DNA of 64,000 nt, taken from assembly GCA_038222225.1 (NCBI GenBank), contig JBBRHV010000004.1, forward strand, positions 20,972-84,971. The letters run 5' to 3'. A program made the position numbers and the translations under genes. The notes beneath the pieces are model-generated. The model was given only the letters and a program-made list of their open reading frames with translations. It did not search any database and was not told where the DNA came from. The DNA is from JAKLFA01 sp038222225. GTDB taxonomy: Bacteria > Omnitrophota > Gorgyraeia > Zapsychrales > JANLHA01. Positions 15,914 through 24,349 of this stretch are shown piece after piece. Each line of letters begins with the position of its first letter. The stretch's first letter is position 1.

Positions 15914-17257
15914 TCATTTCTTCATGTATTTTTCCAGAAAATTTGTAGAAAATTCTCCCTTAATAAACATCGGATGATTTAAAACTTCTAAATGCAGACC
16001 GATCGTTGTCTTGATCGGAGCGACATAAAACTCATCTAATGCACGCCGCATAATACGAATCGCCTCTTTACGGTCCTTCCCGTAGGTAATTAATTTCGCG
16101 ATCATCGAATCATAATGCGGGCTGATCGTATAACCCGGATAGATATGTGAATCGATGCGCACGCCACGGCCTCCCGGAAGATTCAGATCCTCGATCTTCC
16201 CGGGACACGGCATAAAATTATTAGCCGGATCTTCCGCGTTAATACGGCATTCAATGGCTGCTCCTTCAAAACGGATATCCTCTTGCTTGAAGGGCAGTTT
16301 TTCGCCCGCCGCAACCTTGATCTGTTCTTTGACCAGGTCGATCCCGGTGACCATTTCCGTCACCGGATGCTCAACCTGAATACGCGTATTCATCTCCATA
16401 AAATAGAACTCGCCGGTGGAGTCCAGCAAAAATTCGATGGTCCCAACCCCCTCATAATTCGCAGCTTTGGCAACTTTCACCGCTGCATCGCCCATTTTCT
16501 TGCGCAAAGACTTTGTCAATGCCGGTGAAGGCGACTCTTCGATCAGTTTTTGATGCCGACGCTGAATGCTGCAATCCCGTTCACCGAGATGAACGACATT
16601 TCCGTGGCTGTCTGCCAAGATCTGAAACTCAATATGGCGGGGCTCTGTCAAATATTTTTCGATATACACAGCGGAATTCCCAAAATTCGCCTCTGCCTCA
16701 GAACGGGCCATCGCAAAAGCACCCATCAGCGTCATGTCGTTATGACAGACCCGCATGCCCTTCCCGCCGCCGCCTGCCGCAGCCTTAATAATGATCGGGT
16801 ATTTAATGCTGTTGGCAATTTTCAGAGCTTCTTTTTCATCGACAACCACACCCTTACCTCCGGGAGTTAATGGAACGCCCACTTTACGCACGGTCTCCCG
16901 AGCCTGGATCTTGTCCCCCATCAGACGAATGGTTTCCGGTGATGGTCCGATAAAACGGATATGGCACGATTCACAGATTTCAGCAAAATGCGCATTTTCC
17001 GCCAGAAACCCATACCCCGGATGGATCGCTTCCACATCCATAATCTCAGCGGCTGAAATAATGGCCGGAATATTCAAATAGCTCAGAGAGCTTTTGGCAG
17101 GACCGATGCACACCGCCTCATCGGCAAACCGGACATGTGAAGATTTGCTGTCAGCTTCCGAAAATACTGCCACCGTTTGAATCCCCATCTCACGGCAAGC
17201 CCGGATAATTCTCAGGGCGATCTCGCCCCGATTCGCAATTAAAATTTTTGAAAACAT
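15914..17257 (-). CDS. accC: Acetyl-CoA carboxylase biotin carboxylase subunit
   Basis: A 447-residue ATP-grasp enzyme carboxylating the biotin on BCCP for fatty-acid synthesis. It starts MFSKILIANRGEIALRIIRA and shows the glycine loop AAAGGGGKGMR, the catalytic FLDSTGEFYFMEMNTRIQVEHPVTE and GRGVRIDSH. Length and order match AccC from other bacteria. It follows accB by about 95 bases. The carboxyltransferase genes accA and accD are not in the window. Confidence 0.96.
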   Translation of the reverse strand: MFSKILIANRGEIALRIIRACREMGIQTVAVFSEADSKSSHVRFADEAVCIGPAKSSLSYLNIPAIISAAEIMDVEAIHPGYGFLAENAHFAEICESCHIRFIGPSPETIRLMGDKIQARETVRKVGVPLTPGGKGVVVDEKEALKIANSIKYPIIIKAAAGGGGKGMRVCHNDMTLMGAFAMARSEAEANFGNSAVYIEKYLTEPRHIEFQILADSHGNVVHLGERDCSIQRRHQKLIEESPSPALTKSLRKKMGDAAVKVAKAANYEGVGTIEFLLDSTGEFYFMEMNTRIQVEHPVTEMVTGIDLVKEQIKVAAGEKLPFKQEDIRFEGAAIECRINAEDPANNFMPCPGKIEDLNLPGGRGVRIDSHIYPGYTISPHYDSMIAKLITYGKDRKEAIRIMRRALDEFYVAPIKTTIGLHLEVLNHPMFIKGEFSTNFLEKYMKK

Positions 17258-17351
17258 ATATTAACCAATCTTAGAGTTCTATTCATGACGAGTCTTATTA
17301 GGCCTCCCACCTTTCAAGCGAAACCTAACCCTTACAAAATCCAGACTTCCG

Positions 17352-17813
17352 TTAAGCTGGTTCAATCAAAAAAAGCGGCTGGCCGAATTCAACCGGTTCA
17401 GCATTGTTGACTAGAATTTCCACAACTTTCCCGCGCACCTCCGCTTTGATCTCATTCATAAGTTTCATCGCTTCAATGATGCACACAACTTGCCCGATTT
17501 CAATGACTTGACCGACATCCGCATATGCAGGAGATTCCGGCGACGGAGCCCGATAGAATGTTCCGACCATCGGAGATGTAATCTCAACGGTGTTCGTCGC
17601 TTTCGCGACAGGAGCCGCGGATTCCTCCGCTGCGGATGAAATGCCAGGCGCGGACGCTGAAACAAGAGGAGGCTGATGATAAACCGGAGCCATCTGAACA
17701 TCGCTTCCAAATTTTTTCATCTTCAACCTGGAACCCTCCCGTTCGACTTCGACTTCTGAAAGCTCGTTTTCTTTCATCAACTTAAGAATTTCCTTAATTT
17801 CCTTCAAGTTCAT
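17352..17813 (-). CDS. accB: Biotin carboxyl carrier protein of acetyl-CoA carboxylase
   Basis: A 153-residue BCCP: an N-terminal region MNLKEIKEILKLMKENELSE, an Ala/Pro/Ser linker, and the C-terminal biotinyl domain with EAMKLMNEI, whose Lys receives biotin. It also has the thumb-like region after TSPMVGTFYRAPSPES. It overlaps the end of efp by four bases and precedes accC, the usual efp-accB-accC order. Confidence 0.95.
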   Translation of the reverse strand: MNLKEIKEILKLMKENELSEVEVEREGSRLKMKKFGSDVQMAPVYHQPPLVSASAPGISSAAEESAAPVAKATNTVEITSPMVGTFYRAPSPESPAYADVGQVIEIGQVVCIIEAMKLMNEIKAEVRGKVVEILVNNAEPVEFGQPLFLIEPA

Positions 17814-18376
17814 TTCTGAATCCTTTCAACATATTGACCGTTTCGAGTATCAATGCGTATCCAATCTCCCTGGTTAATAAATAACGGGACCTGAACCATG
17901 GCGCCTGTTTCAATCTGCGCTGGTTTTGTTCCAGCGCGCGAAGAATCACCCTTAACGCCCGGTTCTGCGTAAGTGATTTCTGCTTCAATAAAGTTCGGCA
18001 AAACAATTCTTAACGTCTTATTCTCATACACAAGCCCAATAATTTCAAGATTTTCCAACAGAAACTTCGCCGCATCCCCAACCATGTCCGCTGAAATCTC
18101 GCTTTGTTCATAGCTGCCTAAATTCATTAAATGAAATGAATCTCCAGAATGATACAAAAACTGCATTTTATGTTCTTCCAGCATAACATCATCAAGCTTA
18201 TCTGCTGTTTTAAAAGTCCTCTCCAAAACCGCATCTGTTTTAATATTTTTGACCTTTACACGGGCAAACGCGCTTCCTTTGCCGGGCTTAACATGGGTAT
18301 AGTCCACCACCATATAAATTTCCCCGTCAATCTTTAATCCCTGCCCAGTTGTAAGTTGATTGATTGTGATTGTCAT
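17810..18376 (-). CDS. efp: Translation elongation factor P
   Basis: A 188-residue EF-P, which relieves ribosome stalling at polyproline. The tip loop reads HVKPGKGSAF with the conserved Lys where beta-lysylation occurs in some bacteria. No epmA/epmB gene is in the window, so the modification state is unknown. The three-domain length is standard. Its stop overlaps the accB start, and the M24 peptidase is 25 bases upstream. Confidence 0.95.
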   Translation of the reverse strand: MTITINQLTTGQGLKIDGEIYMVVDYTHVKPGKGSAFARVKVKNIKTDAVLERTFKTADKLDDVMLEEHKMQFLYHSGDSFHLMNLGSYEQSEISADMVGDAAKFLLENLEIIGLVYENKTLRIVLPNFIEAEITYAEPGVKGDSSRAGTKPAQIETGAMVQVPLFINQGDWIRIDTRNGQYVERIQK

Positions 18377-18400
18377 CGGATCCCTTCTAATACTATTTAC

Positions 18401-19477
18401 TTATTTCAATAAAAAAGGATGTGACGAAAGCAGTGACTGACTTAAAACCTCACATCCGTGATCTGTAACCAAAACCATATCTTCAATACGAATACCGAAT
18501 TTGTTCTTCAAATAAACACCCGGCTCAACCGTCACAACCATTCCCGCCTGCAGACGCTCGGGACTTTTCACGGAAAGCCGTGGCGGCTCATGGATCTCAA
18601 GCCCCACCCCATGGCCCAATGAATGCGTGAAATGTTTCTCTAACCCTTGTTTTTTCAAAGACTTTCGTGCTGCTTCATCCACCGCCGAAACCAATACGCC
18701 ATCTTTAATGCCCTTCAAGGCTTCTTGCTGAGCCTCATAGACAGCCCGATAAACCCGTTCGACAGAAGGAGCTATTGTACCGAAAACAAAAATACGTGTC
18801 AAGTCAGACTTATATCCATTTATTTCCATGCCCATGTCAACGAGTAAAATATCCTTGGCAAGAATCCGGCGGTCCGTAATCTGCGCATGGGGAAAAGTCG
18901 AATTTGGTCCCGAAGCAATAATAGGATTAAAGGCAAACTCAATATTGTGTTTGCGGGAAAAATCCGAAAGCTTTGCAAGCACATCCCGCTCCCTCATTCC
19001 GGGATGAAGCACCCGCCTGAGATACTGATAGGCCTTTATATTCAAAGCCAGGGCGTGTTTGATTTCAGCTAATTCTCCAGGATCCTTAAGAATCCTCAAT
19101 CTTTCCAGCACGCCGTTCATGGCAATCAAGCGCACGCCCTTAGGCATATAGGCTTTCAGCTCCTTCAAAGCGAAAACACTGAAATGCCTCTCATCAAAAC
19201 CGATCCGCTTCAAAGACCGTCCCGCGATCCACTGGCACAACTCTTTACGTAACGGCTGCCGGCTCTCTTTTACCGTGATCCCTTTTAAATGTTTCCGGGC
19301 TTCCTGAGCATAACGGGAATCGGTAAAAAAATAAGCTCGCGCACAATCCACCAGAAGCCAGGATTCCTGGGCATGAAACCCGGTCAAATACCGGATATCC
19401 GCATCATGCACGACTAAATAGGCATCAAGATTTCTTTTCGAAAAGCATCGACGGAATTTTTGAATACGCGTATAAGA
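18401..19477 (-). CDS. Xaa-Pro aminopeptidase / M24 family peptidase
   Basis: A 358-residue pita-bread metallopeptidase with an N-terminal creatinase-like domain (about 1-125) and a C-terminal catalytic domain. Metal ligands are visible as LLVDMGMEINGYKSDLTR (two Asp), HSLGHGVGLEIHEPP (His), TVEPGVY (Glu) and GIRIEDM (Glu). It removes N-terminal residues preceding proline. The ATG at 19477 gives the typical N-terminus MSYTRIQKFRR; the frame extends to 19516 through a hydrophobic stretch that is unlikely to be coding. It sits between aroQ and efp, a widespread gene order. Confidence 0.92.
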   Translation of the reverse strand, partial: SYTRIQKFRRCFSKRNLDAYLVVHDADIRYLTGFHAQESWLLVDCARAYFFTDSRYAQEARKHLKGITVKESRQPLRKELCQWIAGRSLKRIGFDERHFSVFALKELKAYMPKGVRLIAMNGVLERLRILKDPGELAEIKHALALNIKAYQYLRRVLHPGMRERDVLAKLSDFSRKHNIEFAFNPIIASGPNSTFPHAQITDRRILAKDILLVDMGMEINGYKSDLTRIFVFGTIAPSVERVYRAVYEAQQEALKGIKDGVLVSAVDEAARKSLKKQGLEKHFTHSLGHGVGLEIHEPPRLSVKSPERLQAGMVVTVEPGVYLKNKFGIRIEDMVLVTDHGCEVLSQSLLSSHPFLLK

Positions 19478-19543
19478 CATGGAAAAAAACAGAAAAACCA
19501 ACCCTCTCAAGATCAATGGATTGGCTTATGTTGACCTTATATT

Positions 19544-19981
19544 TTATGAAATTAATCCAATAATTGCCTCAAGTCCCAGAATATAACTATCAACCCCAAA
19601 TCCGCTGATCTGTCCGTAGGCAACCGGAGCGATCAAAGACTTCTGACGGAATTCTTCGCGCGCATGAATATTCGATAAATGAACTTCCACTGTCGGCAAT
19701 TCAACGGCAGCCACCGCATCGCGAATGGCCACGCTCGTGTGGGTGTAGGCCGCAGGATTGATCAAGATCGCAGCAAACCCTTGCTTTTTTGCCTGACCGA
19801 TCTTATCCACAATGTCCCCTTCATGGTTGGACTGTAAAATCTCCAATTCAATATCTGAATCTGACGCCAATTCTTTCAAACATTCATTAATGCCCTCAAG
19901 CGTCATGTCGCCATAAATATTTTTTTCACGTTCTCCCAAAAGGTTTAAATTAGGACCGTGAATAACCAGAACTTTCGACAT
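19544..19981 (-). CDS. aroQ: Type II 3-dehydroquinate dehydratase
   Basis: A 145-residue dodecameric-type dehydroquinase acting in the shikimate pathway. It shows VIHGPNLNLLGERE with the catalytic loop Arg and Tyr (KNIYG), LQSNHEGDIVD, INPAAYTHTSVAIRDA and VEVHLSNIHAREEFR. The ATG at 19981 has AAGGAG eight bases upstream; a TTG at 19987 overlaps the preceding gene. It follows the Trm112-like gene tightly. Confidence 0.95.
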   Translation of the reverse strand: MSKVLVIHGPNLNLLGEREKNIYGDMTLEGINECLKELASDSDIELEILQSNHEGDIVDKIGQAKKQGFAAILINPAAYTHTSVAIRDAVAAVELPTVEVHLSNIHAREEFRQKSLIAPVAYGQISGFGVDSYILGLEAIIGLIS

Positions 19982-19983
19982 AA

Positions 19984-20148
19984 TCAAATCTCCTTTGATC
20001 GCGTAGCTTCTTCAATAAGAAGAATCGGAATTCCGTCATCGATACGATAGTTTAACCCGCATCCTTCACACAGTAATGATTGGTCCTTTTGGGCCAAATC
20101 CCCATGACAGCTCGGGCATGCCAGAATTTCTAAAAGCTTAGGATCCAT
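19984..20148 (-). CDS. Trm112/YcaR-like zinc-binding protein
   Basis: A 54-residue protein starting MDPKLLEILACPSC, with a second cysteine pair CEGC and the family ending GLNYRIDDGIPILL. This matches the Trm112p-like (UPF0434/YcaR) family. Eukaryotic and archaeal Trm112 activates methyltransferases; the bacterial role is less clear. Its start overlaps the DUF1844 gene by 11 bases and its stop is two bases before the aroQ ATG, so the three genes are translationally tight. Confidence 0.85.
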   Translation of the reverse strand: MDPKLLEILACPSCHGDLAQKDQSLLCEGCGLNYRIDDGIPILLIEEATRSKEI

Positions 20149-20506
20149 GAATCACGCTCCCCTTATTTTGTGACTCATTCACGATCTCCACATATTTCAG
20201 TTGGAGCTCATAGACCGACGCGTTCAAAAGGTCTTCTTCGTCTTTCGCAAGATTGCCTTTGGTTTTTTCTTTCAGAATCGCCAGTGTATCTATGAGAAGA
20301 CGCGCCTGGGGCAGATCAACCTCAACCTGATTGTCGTTCATCGGGTTGCCGATGATTCCCAGAAAAATCAACGCCTGCATGGAAAGGCTGGTAATGTAGG
20401 CCTTAAAATTAAATTCCGGCAAATCCGCCATGTGATGGTCATACACCTCTTTTTCTTGATTGGAATGTTCTTTCCAGGATTGATCAACCGACTTTTCCAC
20501 TGACAT
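20138..20506 (-). CDS. DUF1844 domain protein
   Basis: A 122-residue protein with the DUF1844 pattern: LPEFNFKAYITSLSMQALIFLG, then NQVEVDLPQARLLIDTLAILKEKTKGNL and a C-terminal helix. The family is common in Deltaproteobacteria and PVC bacteria and has no known function. The ATG at 20506 has AAGGAG upstream; the frame opens at 20569. It is the first gene behind a strong promoter (20541-20569). Confidence 0.85.
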   Translation of the reverse strand: MSVEKSVDQSWKEHSNQEKEVYDHHMADLPEFNFKAYITSLSMQALIFLGIIGNPMNDNQVEVDLPQARLLIDTLAILKEKTKGNLAKDEEDLLNASVYELQLKYVEIVNESQNKGSVIHGS

Positions 20507-20540
20507 ATACACTCCTTCTATATATTTAATAAGATAAGGT

Positions 20541-20569
20541 AGAATAGCAAACTTAAAATGAGGTGTCAA
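20541..20569 (-). promoter_or_regulatory. Strong promoter of the DUF1844-aroQ-efp-acc operon
   Basis: The minus strand carries TTGACA (20564-20569), a 17-base spacer and TATTCT (20541-20546), about 35 bases before the ATG at 20506, followed by an AAGGAG ribosome site. It probably drives the long minus-strand run beginning with DUF1844. Confidence 0.7.
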
Positions 20570-20675
20570 ATGGTGTCAGAAAAAACACATCACGAGAGGG
20601 TTTCTTTCATAAAACACGCTCCGCCAGGCCCTCCAAAAAAATAGGAAAACACTTTCATTCTCAAAAGAACTTTTC

Positions 20676-20681
20676 TATAAT
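20676..20681 (+). promoter_or_regulatory. -10 box for GIDE-LemA
   Basis: A perfect TATAAT on the plus strand lies 21 bases before the ATG at 20703, with a weak TTTCAT 17 bases upstream as -35. Its position makes the GTG at 20685 an unlikely start, because that codon falls only three bases after the box. Confidence 0.45.
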
Positions 20682-20702
20682 ATCGTGGAATTCAAAAATA
20701 CG

Positions 20703-21641
20703 ATGCTCCTACTTTACTCAACCTATAATTCATCGGATGATGATCCGGCAACCCTTGGGCTGTTCATGGTCATTGGCGGGGTTGTCGGGTTTTTCTTTGG
20801 CTTCAACCGCCTCAAACGCAAACGCATGATCGAAAACATCCCTACGTCCACGGTCCGCGGTATGGCCATGGGAGAAGTAGAGCTCATCGGTCAAGCCGAA
20901 CCTTATCAACGCCCGCTTACGGGGCCATTCAGCAATTCTCCCTGTGTTTATTATAAATATCGAATCGAAGAATACCGCTCAAGCAAAAACAGTTCCCGCT
21001 GGGTCACAATCTCCAAGGGTGACAGCGCGGCCTCTCCCTTCTATTTGAAGGATGAAACCGGCCGCGTCCTGGTCGCACCGGCCAAAGCGGAAATGCTCAT
21101 TAATCAAAAGTTCCAGACTGAACACATGAGTTCACAGATCGAACATTTTTTAACCAGTTCCGACTGCAAGCCCCGAGGATTGTTCGGATTTGCACGGCGC
21201 CTGCGTTTTACCGAATGGCATATTCAACCCGATGAAACAACCTACGTGCTGGGGTTCGCCCAAAAGAATCAAAATTTCCTGCAAGAACAGCAGAACAAAT
21301 TGCGCCAGCTCCTTGAAGAGGTGAAAAAAGATAAAGACCTCATGCTGCAGTTTGACCTGAACAAAGACGGCGAGATCAGCCAGGAAGAATGGGACCTGGC
21401 GGTCACCGGGCTGGAGCACAAGCTCCTCGAAGACCTTGCCCAAAAGGCCTCAACGCATCAAGAGCAGACAGACATCGTCATCGCCTTCAACCCCAACAGC
21501 CGGATCTTTATGATTTCAGATAGAGGACAAAAAGAACTTCTAACCAAACTGAACTGGCAATGCGGATTGGGGATTTACGGAGGAGCGGCCGGCGTGATCA
21601 TCGGACTGCTCATTTTAGTGCTTCGCTTTAACCTCTTTTAA
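20703..21641 (+). CDS. GIDE-domain membrane protein with an EF-hand
   Basis: A 312-residue protein with an N-terminal membrane helix (about 16-36), a GIDE-type domain (GEVELIGQAEPYQRPLTGPF, SPCVYYKYRIEE, PFYLKDETGRVLV) and a C-terminal membrane helix (about 284-307). GIDE is the domain of eukaryotic mitochondrial E3 ligases such as MUL1; bacterial copies lack RING and are of unknown function. Between them lies a helical segment and a textbook EF-hand loop, DLNKDGEISQEE, at about 218-229, so calcium sensing is possible. It is 19 bases upstream of lemA, a pairing seen in many bacteria. ATG 20703 is preferred to GTG 20685 for promoter reasons. Confidence 0.75.
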   Translation: MLLLYSTYNSSDDDPATLGLFMVIGGVVGFFFGFNRLKRKRMIENIPTSTVRGMAMGEVELIGQAEPYQRPLTGPFSNSPCVYYKYRIEEYRSSKNSSRWVTISKGDSAASPFYLKDETGRVLVAPAKAEMLINQKFQTEHMSSQIEHFLTSSDCKPRGLFGFARRLRFTEWHIQPDETTYVLGFAQKNQNFLQEQQNKLRQLLEEVKKDKDLMLQFDLNKDGEISQEEWDLAVTGLEHKLLEDLAQKASTHQEQTDIVIAFNPNSRIFMISDRGQKELLTKLNWQCGLGIYGGAAGVIIGLLILVLRFNLF

Positions 21642-21660
21642 AACACGAAAGGATACACCT

Positions 21661-22230
21661 ATGGGAATTATTGTTTTTGCTGTTTTTCTTCTCTTGATCC
21701 TTGGAAGCATCATGTATTTTGTGACGATCTACAACGGCCTGATCGTTCTCTCGCGCAACATCGACAAGTCTTGGGCCAACATCGACGTGCTCTTAAAACA
21801 GCGCCATGATGAGATTCCTAAACTGATCAAGGTTTGCGAAGGATACATGAAATATGAACGCGAAACGCTCGAGAAGATCACGCTTGCCCGCACCGCCTGT
21901 ATCAATGCCTCATCAGTGGCTGATTCATCCAAGGCTGAAGGGGAACTGAGCGGCCTGCTCAAAAACCTTTTCGCTGTAGCGGAAAACTATCCAGACCTTA
22001 AGGCCAACAGCAATTTTAATCAGCTGCAGCAGAGAGTCAGCTACCTGGAAAGCCAGATCGCCGACCGGCGGGAAATGTTCAACGAATCGGTGAACGCCTA
22101 CAATATCCGCATCGCGCAGATCCCGGATGTGATGGTGGCCAACATGCTGAATATGAAACCCAAAGAACTGTTCCAGATTTCGGCTGAAGACCGAAAAGAT
22201 GTGGATATCAGCTTTAACTTTCCTTCATAA
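21661..22230 (+). CDS. LemA family protein
   Basis: A 189-residue protein with an N-terminal membrane helix (1-25) and a long helical domain: YNGLIVLSRNIDKSWANIDV, LLKQRHDEIPKLIKV, FNQLQQRVSYLESQIADRR and YNIRIAQIPDVMVA. These are clear LemA signatures. LemA proteins are membrane-bound helical bundles of unknown role. It is co-directional with the GIDE gene and ends at a perfect palindrome (22245-22274). The length is standard. Confidence 0.9.
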   Translation: MGIIVFAVFLLLILGSIMYFVTIYNGLIVLSRNIDKSWANIDVLLKQRHDEIPKLIKVCEGYMKYERETLEKITLARTACINASSVADSSKAEGELSGLLKNLFAVAENYPDLKANSNFNQLQQRVSYLESQIADRREMFNESVNAYNIRIAQIPDVMVANMLNMKPKELFQISAEDRKDVDISFNFPS

Positions 22231-22244
22231 TCAGTAGAAAGACC

Positions 22245-22274
22245 AAGGGCGCAGTGAATATTCACTGCGCCCTT
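22245..22274. terminator. 30-bp perfect palindrome between convergent genes
   Basis: AAGGGCGCAGTGAAT is followed directly by its reverse complement. It sits 14 bases after the LemA stop and 11 bases beyond the end of the convergent DUF302 gene. A long stable hairpin in both directions fits a bidirectional terminator, though neither side has a clear U tract. Confidence 0.5.
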
Positions 22275-22285
22275 CGCATACTATC

Positions 22286-22747
22286 CTAGGCCATGACCAC
22301 ACTCAAAATCGCGTCTTCTTCTTTTCCTACGTGCTGCCCCATCACCTTGGCGATCACGCCTCCAAACATTTTTCCCATCAAAGTCGTGTTCATCTTTGAA
22401 ACGTAGACCTGGCCGTCCCGCGCCTCCCAGACGGAAAACGCGCAGGGCATCAAACACGCAATAAAACGGTTGGATTGAACACTCAAGATCTCTGACGCAT
22501 ACAGCGCCTTGCATAAGGCCAGGTTGGCAATTCTGAAATCTGCCGCCACCCCTTTTTTCCTCAGATCCTCATGAATCATCCAGGTGCTTTTATGCGCCCA
22601 CCCGTGATTGACAATGGACTGCTCCAAACTCTTAATGGTCTCTTCAAAGCCAAACCGGCTGCGGCAAGTTCTAAACATCAATTTGGGCATTGAGAGCCAC
22701 ACAACAACCCCCACCAACACAACCCCGATCAATAATGATCCGATCAT
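22286..22747 (-). CDS. DUF302 domain protein with membrane anchor
   Basis: A 153-residue protein with an N-terminal membrane helix (about 1-20) and a DUF302 domain (LEQSIVNHGWAHKSTWMIH, NLALCKALYASEIL, FIACLMPCAFSVWEARDGQVYVSKMNTTLMGKMFGG). DUF302 proteins have no settled function. The Cys-rich MPCAFSV core is typical. It follows the small two-helix membrane protein 44 bases upstream, likely in one transcript. Confidence 0.82.
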   Translation of the reverse strand: MIGSLLIGVVLVGVVVWLSMPKLMFRTCRSRFGFEETIKSLEQSIVNHGWAHKSTWMIHEDLRKKGVAADFRIANLALCKALYASEILSVQSNRFIACLMPCAFSVWEARDGQVYVSKMNTTLMGKMFGGVIAKVMGQHVGKEEDAILSVVMA

Positions 22748-22791
22748 GATTTTTCCTTTCTAAGACAATTACCGACAATATGTTATTTTCC

Positions 22792-22986
22792 TTAATTGGG
22801 CCTAAACCCCAGGAGCGGCATCTCCTGATACCAAACAATAAGACTGGCCACTGCCGCATACAGCGTAAATATAGCGGCGAGCAGAATAAGAAGCTTCGTC
22901 CATTTTGCGCGTTCTCTTCCTTCACATAACACCTGAATGGAGCGCATCGCGATGTAACATCCGATCGCAAAAAACGTATAATTCAT
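22792..22986 (-). CDS. Small two-helix membrane protein
   Basis: A 64-residue protein with two hydrophobic segments (about 2-16 and 30-52) and little else. The ATG at 22986 has the very strong ribosome site AGGAGGGGG, which argues that it is real. I do not recognise a family. It probably forms a unit with the DUF302 gene. Confidence 0.6.
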   Translation of the reverse strand: MNYTFFAIGCYIAMRSIQVLCEGRERAKWTKLLILLAAIFTLYAAVASLIVWYQEMPLLGFRPN

Positions 22987-23062
22987 TTCCCCCTCCTGTT
23001 GTATCGTGTCAAATTAGGGCATTCAGAACATATACAAATTCGGCCAAATGAAATATGACCTC

Positions 23063-24349
23063 TTAAAAACTATATCGAAACCGCACATAGACGTTTTTAT
23101 TTTGCTTCATCATCCCGAATTCCGTGATCTCATCCTCTCCCCACGGAATGTTGGCCCCCAAGGTCGCTTTCCATTGGTCGCTGATGTCATAACTCACGCT
23201 CGGACGCACATACCCGTCTTTATCAGAAGGGGAATAAAAATTAAACAGCGATGCCTGCACGGTTTGATTGCGGAACAGTTTTATGACCCGCTGGGTCAGG
23301 ACATGCCGGTATTGATCAAACACATAATCCGCAGGAAGTAAATTGTTTCTATAAGCCCCGTAATCCAAGCGCTGTTCATACTGATATTGAACTCCCACTC
23401 GCAGGTCATTGCCGAGATCTTTCGAATATCCGGCTAAAGCCTTGAACATGGAATTCTCGATCAGGCGATTTCTTCCATCGGAATCTTCCCGGGAATCATA
23501 ATACCCGACTTCAATATTTCCAATACCGCTTGCAAACGGCCCCCGAATACTTGATCCGTAAGCATCCAGCCGGCGGTAAAACAGCTGACGATTGGCTTCA
23601 TTTTTATAACTGTTGGGGTTCTTATCAAAACCCCGAAAATAATACAAGGCAACTTCATTGCTACCCAAGTTACGGTAATATCTCAATGCATACTCAAGAT
23701 TAGAAAGCTGGTTCGACGGCTCCAGCAGATCCCTGTCTGAGTCCACCCCGGAGATTCCGCCTTGAAAACTATTAAAAAAAGACAGCCGGTCACCCTTAGC
23801 GGTGGTGTTAGGTTCAAAGGCCATCACGATCATGTCAAGGTTTCCGACGTCCTGAAACAACGACACCTTCACCGCATCCGAGGGTTTTTTCAAATACTCA
23901 TCATCCCTTCCGACAAAGAACGACACATAATCTTTGGGAAACAAGTCATTCACAAAAAGATAATCCCCGGTTCCCCAGGTCAACACCTGCCGCCCGGCTT
24001 TGAGGTCAACCGAGTCAAAGGGCCGCAGAGAAACATTGAGCTCCCGTAATTCGAAAGCAGTTTTGCCGCCGAAATATCCATCCAGCAGAAAGTCGCCCTT
24101 AAAATTCAGCGACGTCCCTTTATCTACGAAATAGTTTTCCCCCTCAATGTAATAGGTGGTCTTCAGCTGCGCCCGGGTTTCCAGAAGATTGAACTCATCA
24201 TGCTTGGTGTCATCAGCCGTCAATCTTTGTCCATAGGCACCTTCCCAGAACCCGTGGATCTGCGGCGCGGTCAGGGCATCTGCCTTAACCGGAAAGATGC
24301 CGAGCACAAAACATGAAACCGTAAGAAATACTGCTCTACCCTTGCTCAT
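23063..24349 (-). CDS. Outer-membrane beta-barrel protein (DUF1302-like)
   Basis: A 428-residue exported protein: signal peptide about 1-24 (ending near KADA), then amphipathic beta strands throughout (for example FKGDFLLDGYFGG, LKAGRQVLTWGTGD, LEYALRYYRN, FRYSF at the very C-terminus, ending in Phe as outer-membrane barrels do). The GRQVLTWG motif recalls DUF1302/porin-like proteins found next to RND exporters. It overlaps the LolA-like gene by four bases and is the last gene of the ArsR-RND cluster, so it is probably the outer-membrane partner of the export system. Confidence 0.75.
   Translation of the reverse strand: MSKGRAVFLTVSCFVLGIFPVKADALTAPQIHGFWEGAYGQRLTADDTKHDEFNLLETRAQLKTTYYIEGENYFVDKGTSLNFKGDFLLDGYFGGKTAFELRELNVSLRPFDSVDLKAGRQVLTWGTGDYLFVNDLFPKDYVSFFVGRDDEYLKKPSDAVKVSLFQDVGNLDMIVMAFEPNTTAKGDRLSFFNSFQGGISGVDSDRDLLEPSNQLSNLEYALRYYRNLGSNEVALYYFRGFDKNPNSYKNEANRQLFYRRLDAYGSSIRGPFASGIGNIEVGYYDSREDSDGRNRLIENSMFKALAGYSKDLGNDLRVGVQYQYEQRLDYGAYRNNLLPADYVFDQYRHVLTQRVIKLFRNQTVQASLFNFYSPSDKDGYVRPSVSYDISDQWKATLGANIPWGEDEITEFGMMKQNKNVYVRFRYSF

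Noticed and set aside
22671..22970. Minus-strand open frame of 99 codons overlapping DUF302 and the small membrane protein
   Set aside because: It overlaps both in another frame; the small membrane protein has a far stronger ribosome site and a sensible two-helix layout.
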